Assembly: GCF_052114085.1 (NCBI RefSeq)
Contig: NZ_JBFREB010000001.1
Span: 2,914,001 to 2,978,000 of the forward strand
Direction of reading: 5' to 3'
DNA: 64,000 nt
Source of the DNA: Leifsonia sp052114085
Lineage (GTDB): Bacteria; Actinomycetota; Actinomycetes; Actinomycetales; Microbacteriaceae
The notes below the pieces were generated by a model. That model saw only the letters and a list, made by a program, of their open reading frames with translations, did no database searches and was not told the DNA's origin. A program made the position numbers and the translations under genes. This document shows positions 17,148 through 25,343 of this stretch, piece after piece (within the stretch, counting starts at the first letter, position 1; every line of letters begins with the position of its first letter).

Positions 17148-18668
17148 ATGACCGTCATCAAGCCCCGAGTTTCGCTGATCGGTGCCCGCGAGACCCCGAT
17201 CCGACCGTTGTCCTCCGAGCGGGTGTGGGCCCGGCAGTACCGGACGCGCCTGCTCGTCACCGACACCGCGATCATCCTGGCGTCGACGATCGGCGCGATC
17301 TTCGTCCGCTTCGGCTTCGATCAGGCGACCCCGCAGGTGGCCGGCTTCCCGGCCGACTACCTGACGCTGTCGCTCCTCATCTCCGCCGCGTGGCTGTTCA
17401 CCCTCTCCGCCTACCGAACCCGCGACCCGCGCGTGGTGGGCGTCGGCGTCCAGGAATACAAGCGGGTCGTGAGCGCCACGGCCCTCACGTTCGGCCTCCT
17501 CGCCATCGCCTTCCTCGTCGGCAAGGTGGAGATCGCCCGCGGCTACTTCGTGCTGGCCCTTCCCGTCGGCATGGTCGCGGTGCTGTTCTCGCGCTGGCTG
17601 TGGAGGCAGTGGCTCATCCACCAGCGCGCCTTCGATCACTACCTCTCCCGCGCCCTCGTCGTCGGCACCCACCGCGAAGTCGACTACATCGTCCGGCAGA
17701 TCCAGCAGGCATCGGGCGCCGCGTACAACATCGTGGGCGTCTCGCTCGACACCGGAAAACGGAAGGGTCCGAAGAAGCAGGCGGCCCTCGAGCGGAAGAT
17801 CACCTCCAGCTCCCGCGAGGTACCGGTGGTCTCCGACCTCGACGGCGTCGCGAGCGCCGCAGCCCGGCTCGGTGCGGACACGGTGATCGTCGCCGGCCGG
17901 GCGCTGGGCGGCGGCGACTACGTGCGGCAGCTGTCCTGGAAGCTCGAGGGCACCGCGACGAACCTCGTCCTGGCTTCCCCTCTCACCGACGTGGCGGGAC
18001 CGCGGATCCGTTTCCGCCCGGTCGAAGGCCTGCCGCTCATCCAGGTCGACATCCCGCAGTTCGAAGGCGGCAAGCACATCCTCAAGCGAGCGTTCGACTT
18101 CGTGGCCTCGGGTGTAGCTCTCGTCCTGCTCGCGCCGCTCTTCGCGATCATCGCCCTTCTCATCAAGCTCGACGACGGCGGCCCGGTCTTCTTCAGCCAG
18201 GAGCGGGTCGGCCGGAACGGCGAGACCTTCCGGATGTACAAGTTCCGTTCCATGGTCGTCGACGCGGAAGCCCGCCTCGCCTCCCTCGAGCAGCAGAGCG
18301 AAGGCAACGGCGTGCTGTTCAAGATGAAGAACGACCCCCGCGTGACCCGACTCGGCGGAGTTCTCCGCAAGTTCTCGCTCGACGAGCTGCCGCAGATCGC
18401 CAACATCTTCCTCGGCGACATGAGCGTGGTGGGCCCCCGGCCGCCGCTGCCGCGGGAGGTGCGGGGATACGAGAACCACGTGCGCCGTCGCCTCTTCATC
18501 AAGCCGGGCCTGACGGGCATGTGGCAGGTCAACGGCCGCTCGGACCTCTCCTGGGAGGAGAGCGTGCGGCTCGACCTGTACTACGTCGAGAACTGGTCGC
18601 TGCTCGGTGACCTGATGATCATCTGGCGCACGATCCGAGTGCTGACCCACCCGGTCGGTGCCTATTGA
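17148..18668 (+). CDS. Undecaprenyl-phosphate sugar-phosphate transferase (exopolysaccharide initiation)
   Basis: 506 residues. The N-terminal half has four to five membrane helices and a CoA-binding-like cytoplasmic segment. The C-terminal bacterial sugar transferase domain (about 310-505) has KRAFDFVASGVALVLLAPLF, GPVFFSQERVG, FRMYKFRSM, L-x-L-DELPQ, NIFLGDMSVVGPRP and KPGLTGMWQVNGRS. This WbaP/CpsE-type enzyme loads the first sugar-1-phosphate on undecaprenyl phosphate. ATG at 17148 follows GAGGAGG. The cytidylyltransferase gene follows 23 bp after the stop. Confidence 0.95.
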   Translation: MTVIKPRVSLIGARETPIRPLSSERVWARQYRTRLLVTDTAIILASTIGAIFVRFGFDQATPQVAGFPADYLTLSLLISAAWLFTLSAYRTRDPRVVGVGVQEYKRVVSATALTFGLLAIAFLVGKVEIARGYFVLALPVGMVAVLFSRWLWRQWLIHQRAFDHYLSRALVVGTHREVDYIVRQIQQASGAAYNIVGVSLDTGKRKGPKKQAALERKITSSSREVPVVSDLDGVASAAARLGADTVIVAGRALGGGDYVRQLSWKLEGTATNLVLASPLTDVAGPRIRFRPVEGLPLIQVDIPQFEGGKHILKRAFDFVASGVALVLLAPLFAIIALLIKLDDGGPVFFSQERVGRNGETFRMYKFRSMVVDAEARLASLEQQSEGNGVLFKMKNDPRVTRLGGVLRKFSLDELPQIANIFLGDMSVVGPRPPLPREVRGYENHVRRRLFIKPGLTGMWQVNGRSDLSWEESVRLDLYYVENWSLLGDLMIIWRTIRVLTHPVGAY

Positions 18669-18691
18669 ACCCGCGAACGAAAGGGAAGCCC

Positions 18692-19114
18692 GTGACCCGA
18701 CGTGTCGGCTACGCCGCAGGGGCGTTCGATCTGTTCCACATCGGACACCTGAACATCCTGAAGCACGCCAAGAGCCAGTGCGACTACCTGATCGCGGGCG
18801 TGGTGTCCGACGAGATGCTCGAGCTCACCAAAGGCATCAGCCCGGTGATCCCGCTGGCGGAACGGCTCGCGATCGTCCGCAGCATCGGCTACGTCGACGA
18901 GGCGGTGCCCGAGACGGTACCCGACAAGCTCGACATGTGGCGGGAGCTGCACTTCGACGTGTTCTTCAAGGGCGACGACTGGCGCGGCACCGAGAAAGGC
19001 CTGCGACTCGAGCGCGAGTTCGCGGCGGTCGGTGTCGAGGTCGTGTACTTCCCGTACACGATGACCACGTCGTCGACGCAACTGCGGAAGGCGCTCGCGG
19101 CGCTAGCCGGCTGA
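18692..19114 (+). CDS. Glycerol-3-phosphate cytidylyltransferase-like protein (TagD family)
   Basis: 140 residues, close to the about 130 of TagD. The nucleotidyltransferase signature GAFDLFHIGHLNIL (HxGH) lies at the N-terminus, and FFKGDDWRGT and TSSTQLRK occupy the places of the RTEGISTT-type C-terminal motif. It likely makes CDP-glycerol or another CDP-polyol. GTG at 18692 follows AAAGGGAAG; a TTG at 18665 overlapping the previous stop is less likely. With the CDP-alcohol phosphotransferase at 4961 it could form a CDP-polyol branch of the locus. The 3' end overlaps the convergent iminopeptidase gene by 12 bp. Confidence 0.88.
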   Translation: MTRRVGYAAGAFDLFHIGHLNILKHAKSQCDYLIAGVVSDEMLELTKGISPVIPLAERLAIVRSIGYVDEAVPETVPDKLDMWRELHFDVFFKGDDWRGTEKGLRLEREFAAVGVEVVYFPYTMTTSSTQLRKALAALAG

Positions 19115-20071
19115 CTCCTCGGCGAACCGGTCCGTCGTCTCGATCAGCGCATCCAGGATGCCCGGCTCGTCGAACGCGTGGCCCGCATCCGTGACCATCC
19201 GCAGTTCGGCCTCCGGCAGCGCGCGGTGCAGGTCCCACGCCGTCATCGGCGGCGTGCACACGTCGTACCGGCCCTGCACGATGACGGTCGGGATGCCGGC
19301 CAACGCCGGAGCGTCGCGGATCAGCTGGCCCTCCTCGAACCAGCCGCCGTTGACGAAGAAGTGGTTCTCGATGCGCGCGAAGGCGACGGCGTAGGCCGCT
19401 TCCGTGAAGGTCTCCACCAACTCCGGACGCGGGAGCAGCGTGATGGTCGACGACTCCCACCGTGACCAGGCGACCGCCGCCGGCCGGTGCACCGCAGGGT
19501 CGGGGTCGGACAGCAGCCGCTGGTACGCCCGCATCAGGTGCGACCGCTCGGCCTCAGGGACCGGCTCCAGGAACCCCTCCCACAGGTCGGGGAACAGTGC
19601 GGCGGCTCCGCCCTCGTAGAACCAGTCGAGCTCCTGGGCCCGCAGAGTGAAGATCCCGCGCAGCACCAGTTCGGTCACCCGGTCCGGATGCGTCTCGGCG
19701 TAGGCGAGTGCGAGCGTGCTCCCCCACGAGCCGCCGAACACCTGCCACCGCTCCACACCGAGGTGCTCGCGCAGACGCTCGATGTCCGCCACGAGATCCC
19801 AGGTCGTGTTCACCGCCAGGTCGGCCTCCGGCTCGCTGGCGTGCGGGAGGCTCCGGCCGCACATCCGCTGGTCGAAGAGGACGATGCGGTACCGCTCCGG
19901 GTCGAACAGGCGCCGGTGCGCCGGGGTGGTCCCTCCTCCCGGTCCGCCGTGGAGGAAGACGACGGGCTTGCCCTCGGGGTTCCCGCTGACCTCCCAGTAG
20001 AGCTGCTGGTCGTCGCCGACCTCGAGCATGCCGCTGTCGTAGGGCTCGATCTCCGGGTACAGGCTGCGCAT
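19103..20071 (-). CDS. pip: Prolyl aminopeptidase (proline iminopeptidase)
   Basis: 322 residues, the normal length. Alpha/beta hydrolase with FLHGGPGGG (oxyanion loop), FDQRMCGRS (family DQRGxGRS with Met in place of Gly), nucleophile elbow GGSWGS, Asp in VQGRYDVCTP and His in DAGHAFDEP. It releases N-terminal proline from peptides in the cytoplasm. The start ATG at 20069-20071 is preceded at 6 nt by TAGCCT, suggesting a leaderless message. Confidence 0.95.
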   Translation of the reverse strand: MRSLYPEIEPYDSGMLEVGDDQQLYWEVSGNPEGKPVVFLHGGPGGGTTPAHRRLFDPERYRIVLFDQRMCGRSLPHASEPEADLAVNTTWDLVADIERLREHLGVERWQVFGGSWGSTLALAYAETHPDRVTELVLRGIFTLRAQELDWFYEGGAAALFPDLWEGFLEPVPEAERSHLMRAYQRLLSDPDPAVHRPAAVAWSRWESSTITLLPRPELVETFTEAAYAVAFARIENHFFVNGGWFEEGQLIRDAPALAGIPTVIVQGRYDVCTPPMTAWDLHRALPEAELRMVTDAGHAFDEPGILDALIETTDRFAEESAG

Positions 20072-20077
20072 GGGGTG

Positions 20078-20083
20078 AGGCTA
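20078..20083 (-). promoter_or_regulatory. -10 box TAGCCT, leaderless pip promoter
   Basis: TAGCCT then CACCCC then ATG on the minus strand. Confidence 0.5.
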
Positions 20084-20103
20084 CCGGCCGGAGGCGGGAC
20101 AGC

Positions 20104-20991
20104 TCAGAGGCGCGACGCGGGCACCGAGAACGTGTCGCAGGCGGACGCGCCCTGGCGGTAGCCGGTCGTGAACCAGCGCTGGCGTTCCTCGGCCGAGCCG
20201 TGCGTCCATCCCTCCGGGTCGACGCGGCCGGTCGAGGCCTGCTGGATGCGGTCGTCGCCGACCGCCGCGGCCGCGCTGAGCGCATCCGCGATCTGCTCGT
20301 CGGTGATCGGTTCCAGGAAGGTGTGGCCCTTCGCGTCCTTCGTCGTGGAAGCGGCACCCGCCCAGCTGCCGGCGAAGCAGTCCGCCTGCAGCTCCGTCCG
20401 CACGCTGTCGGAGGCCGGACCGGTCTCGCGGCTGGTGTGCTGATCCATGATCCCGGCGATGTTCTGGATGTGATGGCCCCACTCGTGCGCGACGACATAC
20501 ATCTCCGCCAGCGGGCCACCGCTCGAGCCGAAGCGGGTCCGCAGCTCGTCGTAGAAGCCGGTGTCGACGTAGAGGGTGCGGTCGGGCGGGCAGTAGAACG
20601 GGCCGACCGCGCTCGTCGCACCGCCGCATCCCGTGCTCGTCTGGTCGGTGAAGAGGATGAACTGGGGGGACGAGTACGAGCCGCCGAGCTCGGGCAGCTC
20701 CTGCGACCAGTACTGCTCCAGGGACGCGGCGGCGCCCTTCATCCGGCAGTCCACGCTGGCATTCGCGTCGGCACCGGTCTTGCAGTCGACGAGGGCGTCG
20801 CCCGTGCCCACCTGCTGCGTGCCGCCTCCCGTATCGCCGCCCGTCAGGCCCGTCAGGTCGACCCCGAGAAGTTGCGAGATGAGGAAGATGGCGACCGCGC
20901 CGAGGCCCACGCCACCGGCGGCGATCCCGGTCGTACGGCCGCGGCGGCGCACCTTGCCGCCACTGATGTCGGCATTCGGATCGAACGTCAT
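20104..20991 (-). CDS. Neutral zinc metallopeptidase (YpfJ/KPN_02809 family)
   Basis: 295 residues. A cytoplasmic N-terminal segment is followed by one membrane helix (about 28-48) and a Gly/Thr linker. The conserved domain has PFYCPPDRTLYVDTGF, the zinc motif HEWGHHIQN (HExxH) and downstream ELQADCFAGSWA. Members are membrane-anchored putative peptidases of poorly known substrate. ATG at 20991 is preceded by TACCGT at 7 nt (leaderless). It is divergent from mdh; both promoters lie in an 80-bp spacer. Confidence 0.92.
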   Translation of the reverse strand: MTFDPNADISGGKVRRRGRTTGIAAGGVGLGAVAIFLISQLLGVDLTGLTGGDTGGGTQQVGTGDALVDCKTGADANASVDCRMKGAAASLEQYWSQELPELGGSYSSPQFILFTDQTSTGCGGATSAVGPFYCPPDRTLYVDTGFYDELRTRFGSSGGPLAEMYVVAHEWGHHIQNIAGIMDQHTSRETGPASDSVRTELQADCFAGSWAGAASTTKDAKGHTFLEPITDEQIADALSAAAAVGDDRIQQASTGRVDPEGWTHGSAEERQRWFTTGYRQGASACDTFSVPASRL

Positions 20992-20998
20992 AGGTCGC

Positions 20999-21004
20999 AC
21001 GGTA
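20999..21004 (-). promoter_or_regulatory. -10 box TACCGT, leaderless
   Basis: Seven nucleotides before the metallopeptidase ATG on the minus strand; no Shine-Dalgarno sequence. Confidence 0.5.
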
Positions 21005-21058
21005 CGCCGAGGACGCGGCCACGACTCGGGGGGTTGCGCTGCGGCAGCAGACCCGGTC

Positions 21059-21064
21059 TAGGCT
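21059..21064 (+). promoter_or_regulatory. -10 box TAGGCT, leaderless mdh promoter
   Basis: TAGGCT then seven nucleotides then the GTG start at 21072. Confidence 0.5.
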
Positions 21065-21071
21065 CGGCAGC

Positions 21072-22061
21072 GTGAGCGCCTCCCCCACTCCCGTGACCGT
21101 CACCGTGACCGGGGCGGGCGGGCAGATCGGCTACGCGCTGCTGTTCCGCATCGCCTCCGGGCAGCTGCTCGGGCGGGACACGCCCGTGCGGCTCCGGCTG
21201 CTCGAGATCCCTGCCGGGGTGCGCTCGGCCGAGGGGACCGCGCTCGAACTGGAGGACGGCGCCTTCCCGCTGCTTCACGGCCTCCAGGTGACCGACGATG
21301 CGCGTGCCGCGTTCGACGGCGTGAACGTCGCGCTGCTCCTCGGTGCCCGGCCGCGCGGACCCGGGATGGAGCGGAGCGACCTGCTCGAAGCGAACGGCGC
21401 GATCTTCGGCCCGCAGGGCGAGGCCATCAACGCCGGCGCCGCGGACGACGTTCGCACCCTGGTCGTCGGCAACCCGGCCAACACGAACGCGCTCATCGCG
21501 AGCGCGCACGCGCCCGACGTTCCGCGCGAGCGGTTCACGGCCATGACCCGGCTCGACCACAACCGCGCGGTCGCTCAGCTGGCCCGGCACCTGCGCGTGC
21601 GGGTGCGGTCCATCGACGGCGTCATCGTGTGGGGCAACCACTCGGCGAGCCAGTACCCGGACCTCACCCATGCGACGGTCGACGGGCGGCCGGCGACCGA
21701 ACTGGTCGATGAGCGCTGGCTGGCGGACGACTACATCCCTCGCGTCGCCAAACGCGGAGCCGAGATCATCGAGGTGCGGGGTTCCTCGTCCGCCGCCTCC
21801 GCGGCGAGCGCCGCCATCGACCACGTGCACGACTGGGTGAACGGCACCGCCGACCGCTGGACGAGCGCCGCCGTGGTCTCGGACGGCTCGTACGGCGTGC
21901 CCGAGGGCCTGGTGTCGTCGTTCCCCGTCCGGTCGGCGGACGGCGAGTGGAGGATCGTGCCCGACCTCGCGATCGACGCGTTCTCCCGCGAGCGGATCGA
22001 CGCATCCGTCGCGGAGCTGGTCGCCGAGCGCGACGCCGTCCGCTCCCTCGGCCTCCTCTAG
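21072..22061 (+). CDS. mdh: Malate dehydrogenase
   Basis: 329 residues, the NAD-dependent actinobacterial type. The Rossmann motif TGAGGQIGYALLFRI starts at about residue 13. Substrate residues appear in ARPRGPGMERSDLL, VGNPANTNA, and the catalytic TRLDHNRA plus WGNHSASQYPD (His). It oxidises malate to oxaloacetate in the TCA cycle. GTG start. The 55-bp palindromic elements begin about 30 bp after its stop. Confidence 0.97.
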   Translation: MSASPTPVTVTVTGAGGQIGYALLFRIASGQLLGRDTPVRLRLLEIPAGVRSAEGTALELEDGAFPLLHGLQVTDDARAAFDGVNVALLLGARPRGPGMERSDLLEANGAIFGPQGEAINAGAADDVRTLVVGNPANTNALIASAHAPDVPRERFTAMTRLDHNRAVAQLARHLRVRVRSIDGVIVWGNHSASQYPDLTHATVDGRPATELVDERWLADDYIPRVAKRGAEIIEVRGSSSAASAASAAIDHVHDWVNGTADRWTSAAVVSDGSYGVPEGLVSSFPVRSADGEWRIVPDLAIDAFSRERIDASVAELVAERDAVRSLGLL

Positions 22062-22090
22062 CGCCGCCCCACGCCGCCCCCACCACCCGA

Positions 22091-22145
22091 GTTTCGTGCC
22101 GAATTGCCGCTATGCGCGCCCCATAACGACAATTCGTGCCGAATC
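22091..22145. repeat. 55-bp palindromic element, type A (copy A1)
   Basis: A 23-nt left arm at 22091-22113 and right arm at 22123-22145 flank a 9-nt GC spacer. Each arm carries the core TTCGTGCCGAAT and ends inward in TAT/ATA. It lies between the convergent mdh and acyl-CoA oxidase genes, 60 bp from copy B1. Confidence 0.8.
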
Positions 22146-22205
22146 GTCGCGAAGGCAACGGGCCACGTTTGTCGCCCCGAAGGGTCGTTATGCGCACGCA
22201 CGAAC

Positions 22206-22260
22206 GATTTGCGCCAAATCGCGGTTATAGCGGCGCCATAACCGCGACTTGGCGCAAATC
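22206..22260. repeat. 55-bp palindromic element, type B (copy B1)
   Basis: Left arm 22206-22228 begins GATTTGCGCCAAATCGCGGT. The right arm 22238-22260 is its reverse complement with one mismatch in 23. Spacer of 9 nt. It resembles a REP/ERIC-type extragenic palindrome and could also act as a two-way terminator. Confidence 0.85.
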
Positions 22261-22269
22261 TCGCGCGGG

Positions 22270-24375
22270 TCAGCGCTTCTTCTGAGACTTCTCCTGGGCG
22301 GGGAGCGTGCCCGCGGCACGGTGCTCCGCGTAGTAGGCGCGGGCCTCGGCCTGGCGCTCGGCCTCCGCGCCCGACGCGATCTTCGCCCGGACCAGTTCGG
22401 GACCGTACCCGAACGCATCCACCAGGTCGACGGCGTGCGGGCGGATGCGCGTGAGCAGCCGGTCGATGTACGCCTCGACGGCCTGGGCTCGCTGCGGCGA
22501 CAGGCGGCCGTTCATCAGGTACCAGGCCAGGTGCTTCTCGATCAGGCAGAAGCCGAACAGGTCGCGCAACCAGGTGAGCACCTGCTTGGTCCCCTCGTCC
22601 GGAGCCTGCTCGAGCGCATCCGTGAACGCCTCCCACTGCAGCAGCTCGCCGTGGGCGCGGGCCGCCTCGATGAGCGCGTTCTGCTGCGAGTTGAAGAGGT
22701 CGGCGGCCGCCTTCTTGCCGAGTTTGGATGCGGGGCGCAGCTTGCCGGCGATCTGGGCGATCATCGTCTCGACGCGGGCCGTCAGCAGCTCCCGCTGTGT
22801 CGTCGGCTCCTGCAGCCAGTTGACCGCGCGGGCCGTCGAGCCGAAGTCGCGGACCGTCTGCGCGACGCTCCGCAGACCGGACCCGTGGTATGCCTTCCCC
22901 GCCGCCTGGGTGACGACGTACCGGGCGAGCGCGCCGGCGTCCGCCTTCGCGAACTTGCGGCTGTAGTCGGTGAGCAGTCGCTTGGCGACCAGCTGCAGCA
23001 GGACATTGTTGTCACCCTCGAAGGTGACCCAGATGTCCAGGTCCTGCCGCAGCGAGGTGAGCCGGTTCTCCGTGAGGAAGCCGGCCCCGCCGCAGGCCTC
23101 GCGCGCCTCCTGCAGAGTGTCGAGCGCATGCCAGGTGCTGAGCGGCTTGAGCGCCGCCGCGATGGTCTCCAGGTCTTGGCGGTCGGTGTCCGTGTCGTGG
23201 GCGCCGCTGAAGACGTCGTCGAACTTCCGCAGGAAGACCTCGTGCGCGAAGCTCGCCGCGTACGTCGTCGCCAGGCGCGGGAGCAGCCGGCGCTGGTGGC
23301 GCTGGTAGTCGAGGATGACCTCCTCGTCGGAGTCGCTGCCCGCCGTGAACTGGCGGCGCTGGTCCGCGTACGTGATTGCGATCTTGAGGCCGATCTTCGA
23401 CGCGATGACGGCCGAACCGTCGAGCGAGACGCGGCCCTGCACGAGCGTGCCGAGCATGGTGAAGAACCGGCGGCCGGGGCTCTGGATGGGCGAGCTGTAG
23501 GTGCCGTCCTCCGCGACGTCGCCGTAGCGGTTCAGCAGGTCGGTGCGCGGGATGCGGACCCCGGTGAAGTGCAGCCGGCCGTTGTCGATGCCGTTCAGTC
23601 CGCCCTTCTGGCCGTCGTCCTCGCCGCCGATGCCCGGCAGGAAGTCGCCGTTCGCATCCCGGATCGGCACGTAGAAGGCGTGCACGCCGTGGTTGACGTT
23701 CTGCGTGATGAGCTGCGCGAACACGACCGCGGCGGTGGCATCCACTGCCGCGTTGCCGAGGTAGTCCTTCCACGCGCCCCGGAACGGGGTGTCGATGACG
23801 AACTCCTGCGTCTCCGGGTCGTAGGTCGCGGTGGTGCCGACGCTGGCGACATCCGAACCGTGTCCGGTCTCCGTCATGGCGAAGGCGCCGGGCACGTCGA
23901 GCGACATGATCGCGGGCAGGTACTTCTCGTGGTGGTGCTCGGTGCCGAGGTGCATCACGGCCGAGCCGAACAGGCCCCACTGCACGCCCGACTTGATCTG
24001 GACGGACGGGTCCGCCGCCACGAGCTCCTCGAACGCAGCGATGTTGCCGCCGTTGTCCTCCTGGCCGCCGACCGACTTCGGGAAGGCGCGGTGCACCTGG
24101 CCGTTCTCGACCAGCAGCTTGAGCTGCTCGAAGACGCGCTTGCGATGGTCGGCGACCGAGAGCCCCTCCTGCTTCTGCATCTCAGGACGGGACGAGAGCT
24201 CACGCGAGGCCAGCCGCGCTTCCGCCCAGTCACCCAGCAGTTGGCGACCCAGCGCTTCGACGTCGACGTGCGGCGTGACGCCGATCGGGGCGGGCTCGGG
24301 GACGGCGGGCGTCGTCGTCGCGGTGGTGCTGGATGCGGGGGTCGCGTTCGGGACGCGTTCGGCAGTGTCGACCAT
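22270..24375 (-). CDS. Acyl-CoA oxidase/dehydrogenase family flavoprotein
   Basis: 701 residues, the length of acyl-CoA oxidases rather than the about 380 of simple dehydrogenases. The FAD-binding segment GAFAMTETGHGSDVASVGT lies near 190-208. RFFTMLGTLVQGRVSLDG, REACGGAGFLTENRL and VTFEGDNNVLLQLVAKRLL (catalytic Glu region) follow, then two helical C-terminal domains. It catalyses alpha,beta-desaturation of acyl-CoA in fatty-acid breakdown. ATG at 24375 follows GGAGAGG. No partner beta-oxidation gene is adjacent. Confidence 0.92.
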   Translation of the reverse strand: MVDTAERVPNATPASSTTATTTPAVPEPAPIGVTPHVDVEALGRQLLGDWAEARLASRELSSRPEMQKQEGLSVADHRKRVFEQLKLLVENGQVHRAFPKSVGGQEDNGGNIAAFEELVAADPSVQIKSGVQWGLFGSAVMHLGTEHHHEKYLPAIMSLDVPGAFAMTETGHGSDVASVGTTATYDPETQEFVIDTPFRGAWKDYLGNAAVDATAAVVFAQLITQNVNHGVHAFYVPIRDANGDFLPGIGGEDDGQKGGLNGIDNGRLHFTGVRIPRTDLLNRYGDVAEDGTYSSPIQSPGRRFFTMLGTLVQGRVSLDGSAVIASKIGLKIAITYADQRRQFTAGSDSDEEVILDYQRHQRRLLPRLATTYAASFAHEVFLRKFDDVFSGAHDTDTDRQDLETIAAALKPLSTWHALDTLQEAREACGGAGFLTENRLTSLRQDLDIWVTFEGDNNVLLQLVAKRLLTDYSRKFAKADAGALARYVVTQAAGKAYHGSGLRSVAQTVRDFGSTARAVNWLQEPTTQRELLTARVETMIAQIAGKLRPASKLGKKAAADLFNSQQNALIEAARAHGELLQWEAFTDALEQAPDEGTKQVLTWLRDLFGFCLIEKHLAWYLMNGRLSPQRAQAVEAYIDRLLTRIRPHAVDLVDAFGYGPELVRAKIASGAEAERQAEARAYYAEHRAAGTLPAQEKSQKKR

Positions 24376-24483
24376 GACCTCTCCTTCAGAAAATCGTGGG
24401 GTGCCGCCACGCTACGGCTGCCGCCCCGGGAGCGGAAACCGTCGGTGCGCCGCCTACAAACCCCGGTCGCTACGTCTCCCCCT

Positions 24484-24507
24484 GCGTTTGCGGAAACCTC
24501 CAAACGC
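24484..24507 (-). terminator. Hairpin GCGTTTG/CAAACGC
   Basis: A 7-bp stem with a 10-nt loop, between the hexapeptide-repeat gene stop and the acyl-CoA oxidase start. It is placed to end the former; no long T-run follows. Confidence 0.4.
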
Positions 24508-24553
24508 GGTGGTCCCCCGCATCACACCACGCACAAGCCGCCGAACGGCCTGG

Positions 24554-25042
24554 TCAGGCCGCGCGGCGGGGAGCCCGGCGGGTGCGGAGGTCGCGCGGCT
24601 GCTGCTGGGAGCGCGGGGCCCGGAGCGGGAGGGTCAGCGCGGCGCGGGCCGCGGCGGCGCCCTTCAGTTCGACGACGGTCCCGGCCGCGAGCTGCGCATC
24701 GCGCTCGACGCGTGCACCGTTGCCGACCATCGCGTTGTCGCCGATCTTCGCGCCACTGCCGATCTTCACGCCGGAGCCCACGACGCATCCCGCGCCAATG
24801 TGGACGTTCGCGCCGACGAAGGTACGGTCACCCACCGTCGCGCCCTTGTCGATCCAGCTGCCCGCACCGACGTACGCATCCATCCCGACGCGCGCATCCG
24901 CCTCCACGTAGGCCGTCGGCTCGATGTACGCCGACTCGGCCACTCGCGCCGACGGGGAAACGAGTCCCCGGCCGTTCGCGTGGCGCTTGTACTTGACGAC
25001 GGCGCCGGTCTCGTCCTCGAGCTCCTCGATCATTCGTGCCAT
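24554..25042 (-). CDS. Left-handed beta-helix hexapeptide-repeat protein, function unknown
   Basis: 162 residues built of about ten [LIV]-G-x4 hexapeptide turns (AYVEADARVGMDAYVGAGSW, and later VGSGVKIGSGAKIGDNAMV), followed by an Arg-rich tail. The fold is shared by acyltransferases and gamma-carbonic anhydrases, but I see neither the His triad of the latter nor a clear acyltransferase active site. ATG at 25042 follows GGAGGA. The C-terminal Arg/Gln tail is low complexity and may be disordered. Confidence 0.72.
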   Translation of the reverse strand: MARMIEELEDETGAVVKYKRHANGRGLVSPSARVAESAYIEPTAYVEADARVGMDAYVGAGSWIDKGATVGDRTFVGANVHIGAGCVVGSGVKIGSGAKIGDNAMVGNGARVERDAQLAAGTVVELKGAAAARAALTLPLRAPRSQQQPRDLRTRRAPRRAA

Positions 25043-25343
25043 CTAGTTCGTTCCTCCTCCGAGGTCGCCTCGGTAATCGTTCAATGTCATAACGCCGGGC
25101 GCGACGAAAAGATTCCCTGATCGCCCGGTGGAACGACGGACGATACGCCCCCGGGCCGCCGCCGCAAGGGGTTCCGGCGAGTGGATGCTGCGCGGCCGGC
25201 TTTCCGGGAGGACACCGGAGCGTCGACTGCCGTTCAACCGGTGTTCGCCCGGCTGCCCGAGGCTTCGGCTGAGCATCCTCTCAGCGCGCCGGCGCCCGCC
25301 TGGACCGGCCCGCGCATCCACCCGAACGTCAAGGAGAACACGC
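25043..25343. other. 301-bp intergenic region
   Basis: Divergent spacer between the hexapeptide-repeat gene and the LTD surface protein gene. An open frame runs through it in phase with the latter from 25128, but its composition (Arg/Pro-rich) and the AAGGAG-GTG start at 25344 with a signal peptide argue against coding. I see no strong repeat. The plus-strand ribosome-binding site is at 25331-25336. Confidence 0.45.

Noticed and set aside
22091..22260. CRISPR array
   Set aside because: The repeats are palindromic pairs of two different types without regularly spaced unique spacers, and no cas gene is near.
22249..24996. 915-codon plus-strand frame
   Set aside because: Antisense shadow of the acyl-CoA oxidase gene, with no recognisable protein features.
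24554..25042. Gamma-carbonic anhydrase
   Set aside because: The hexapeptide fold is present but the three zinc-binding His are not visible at the expected spacing.
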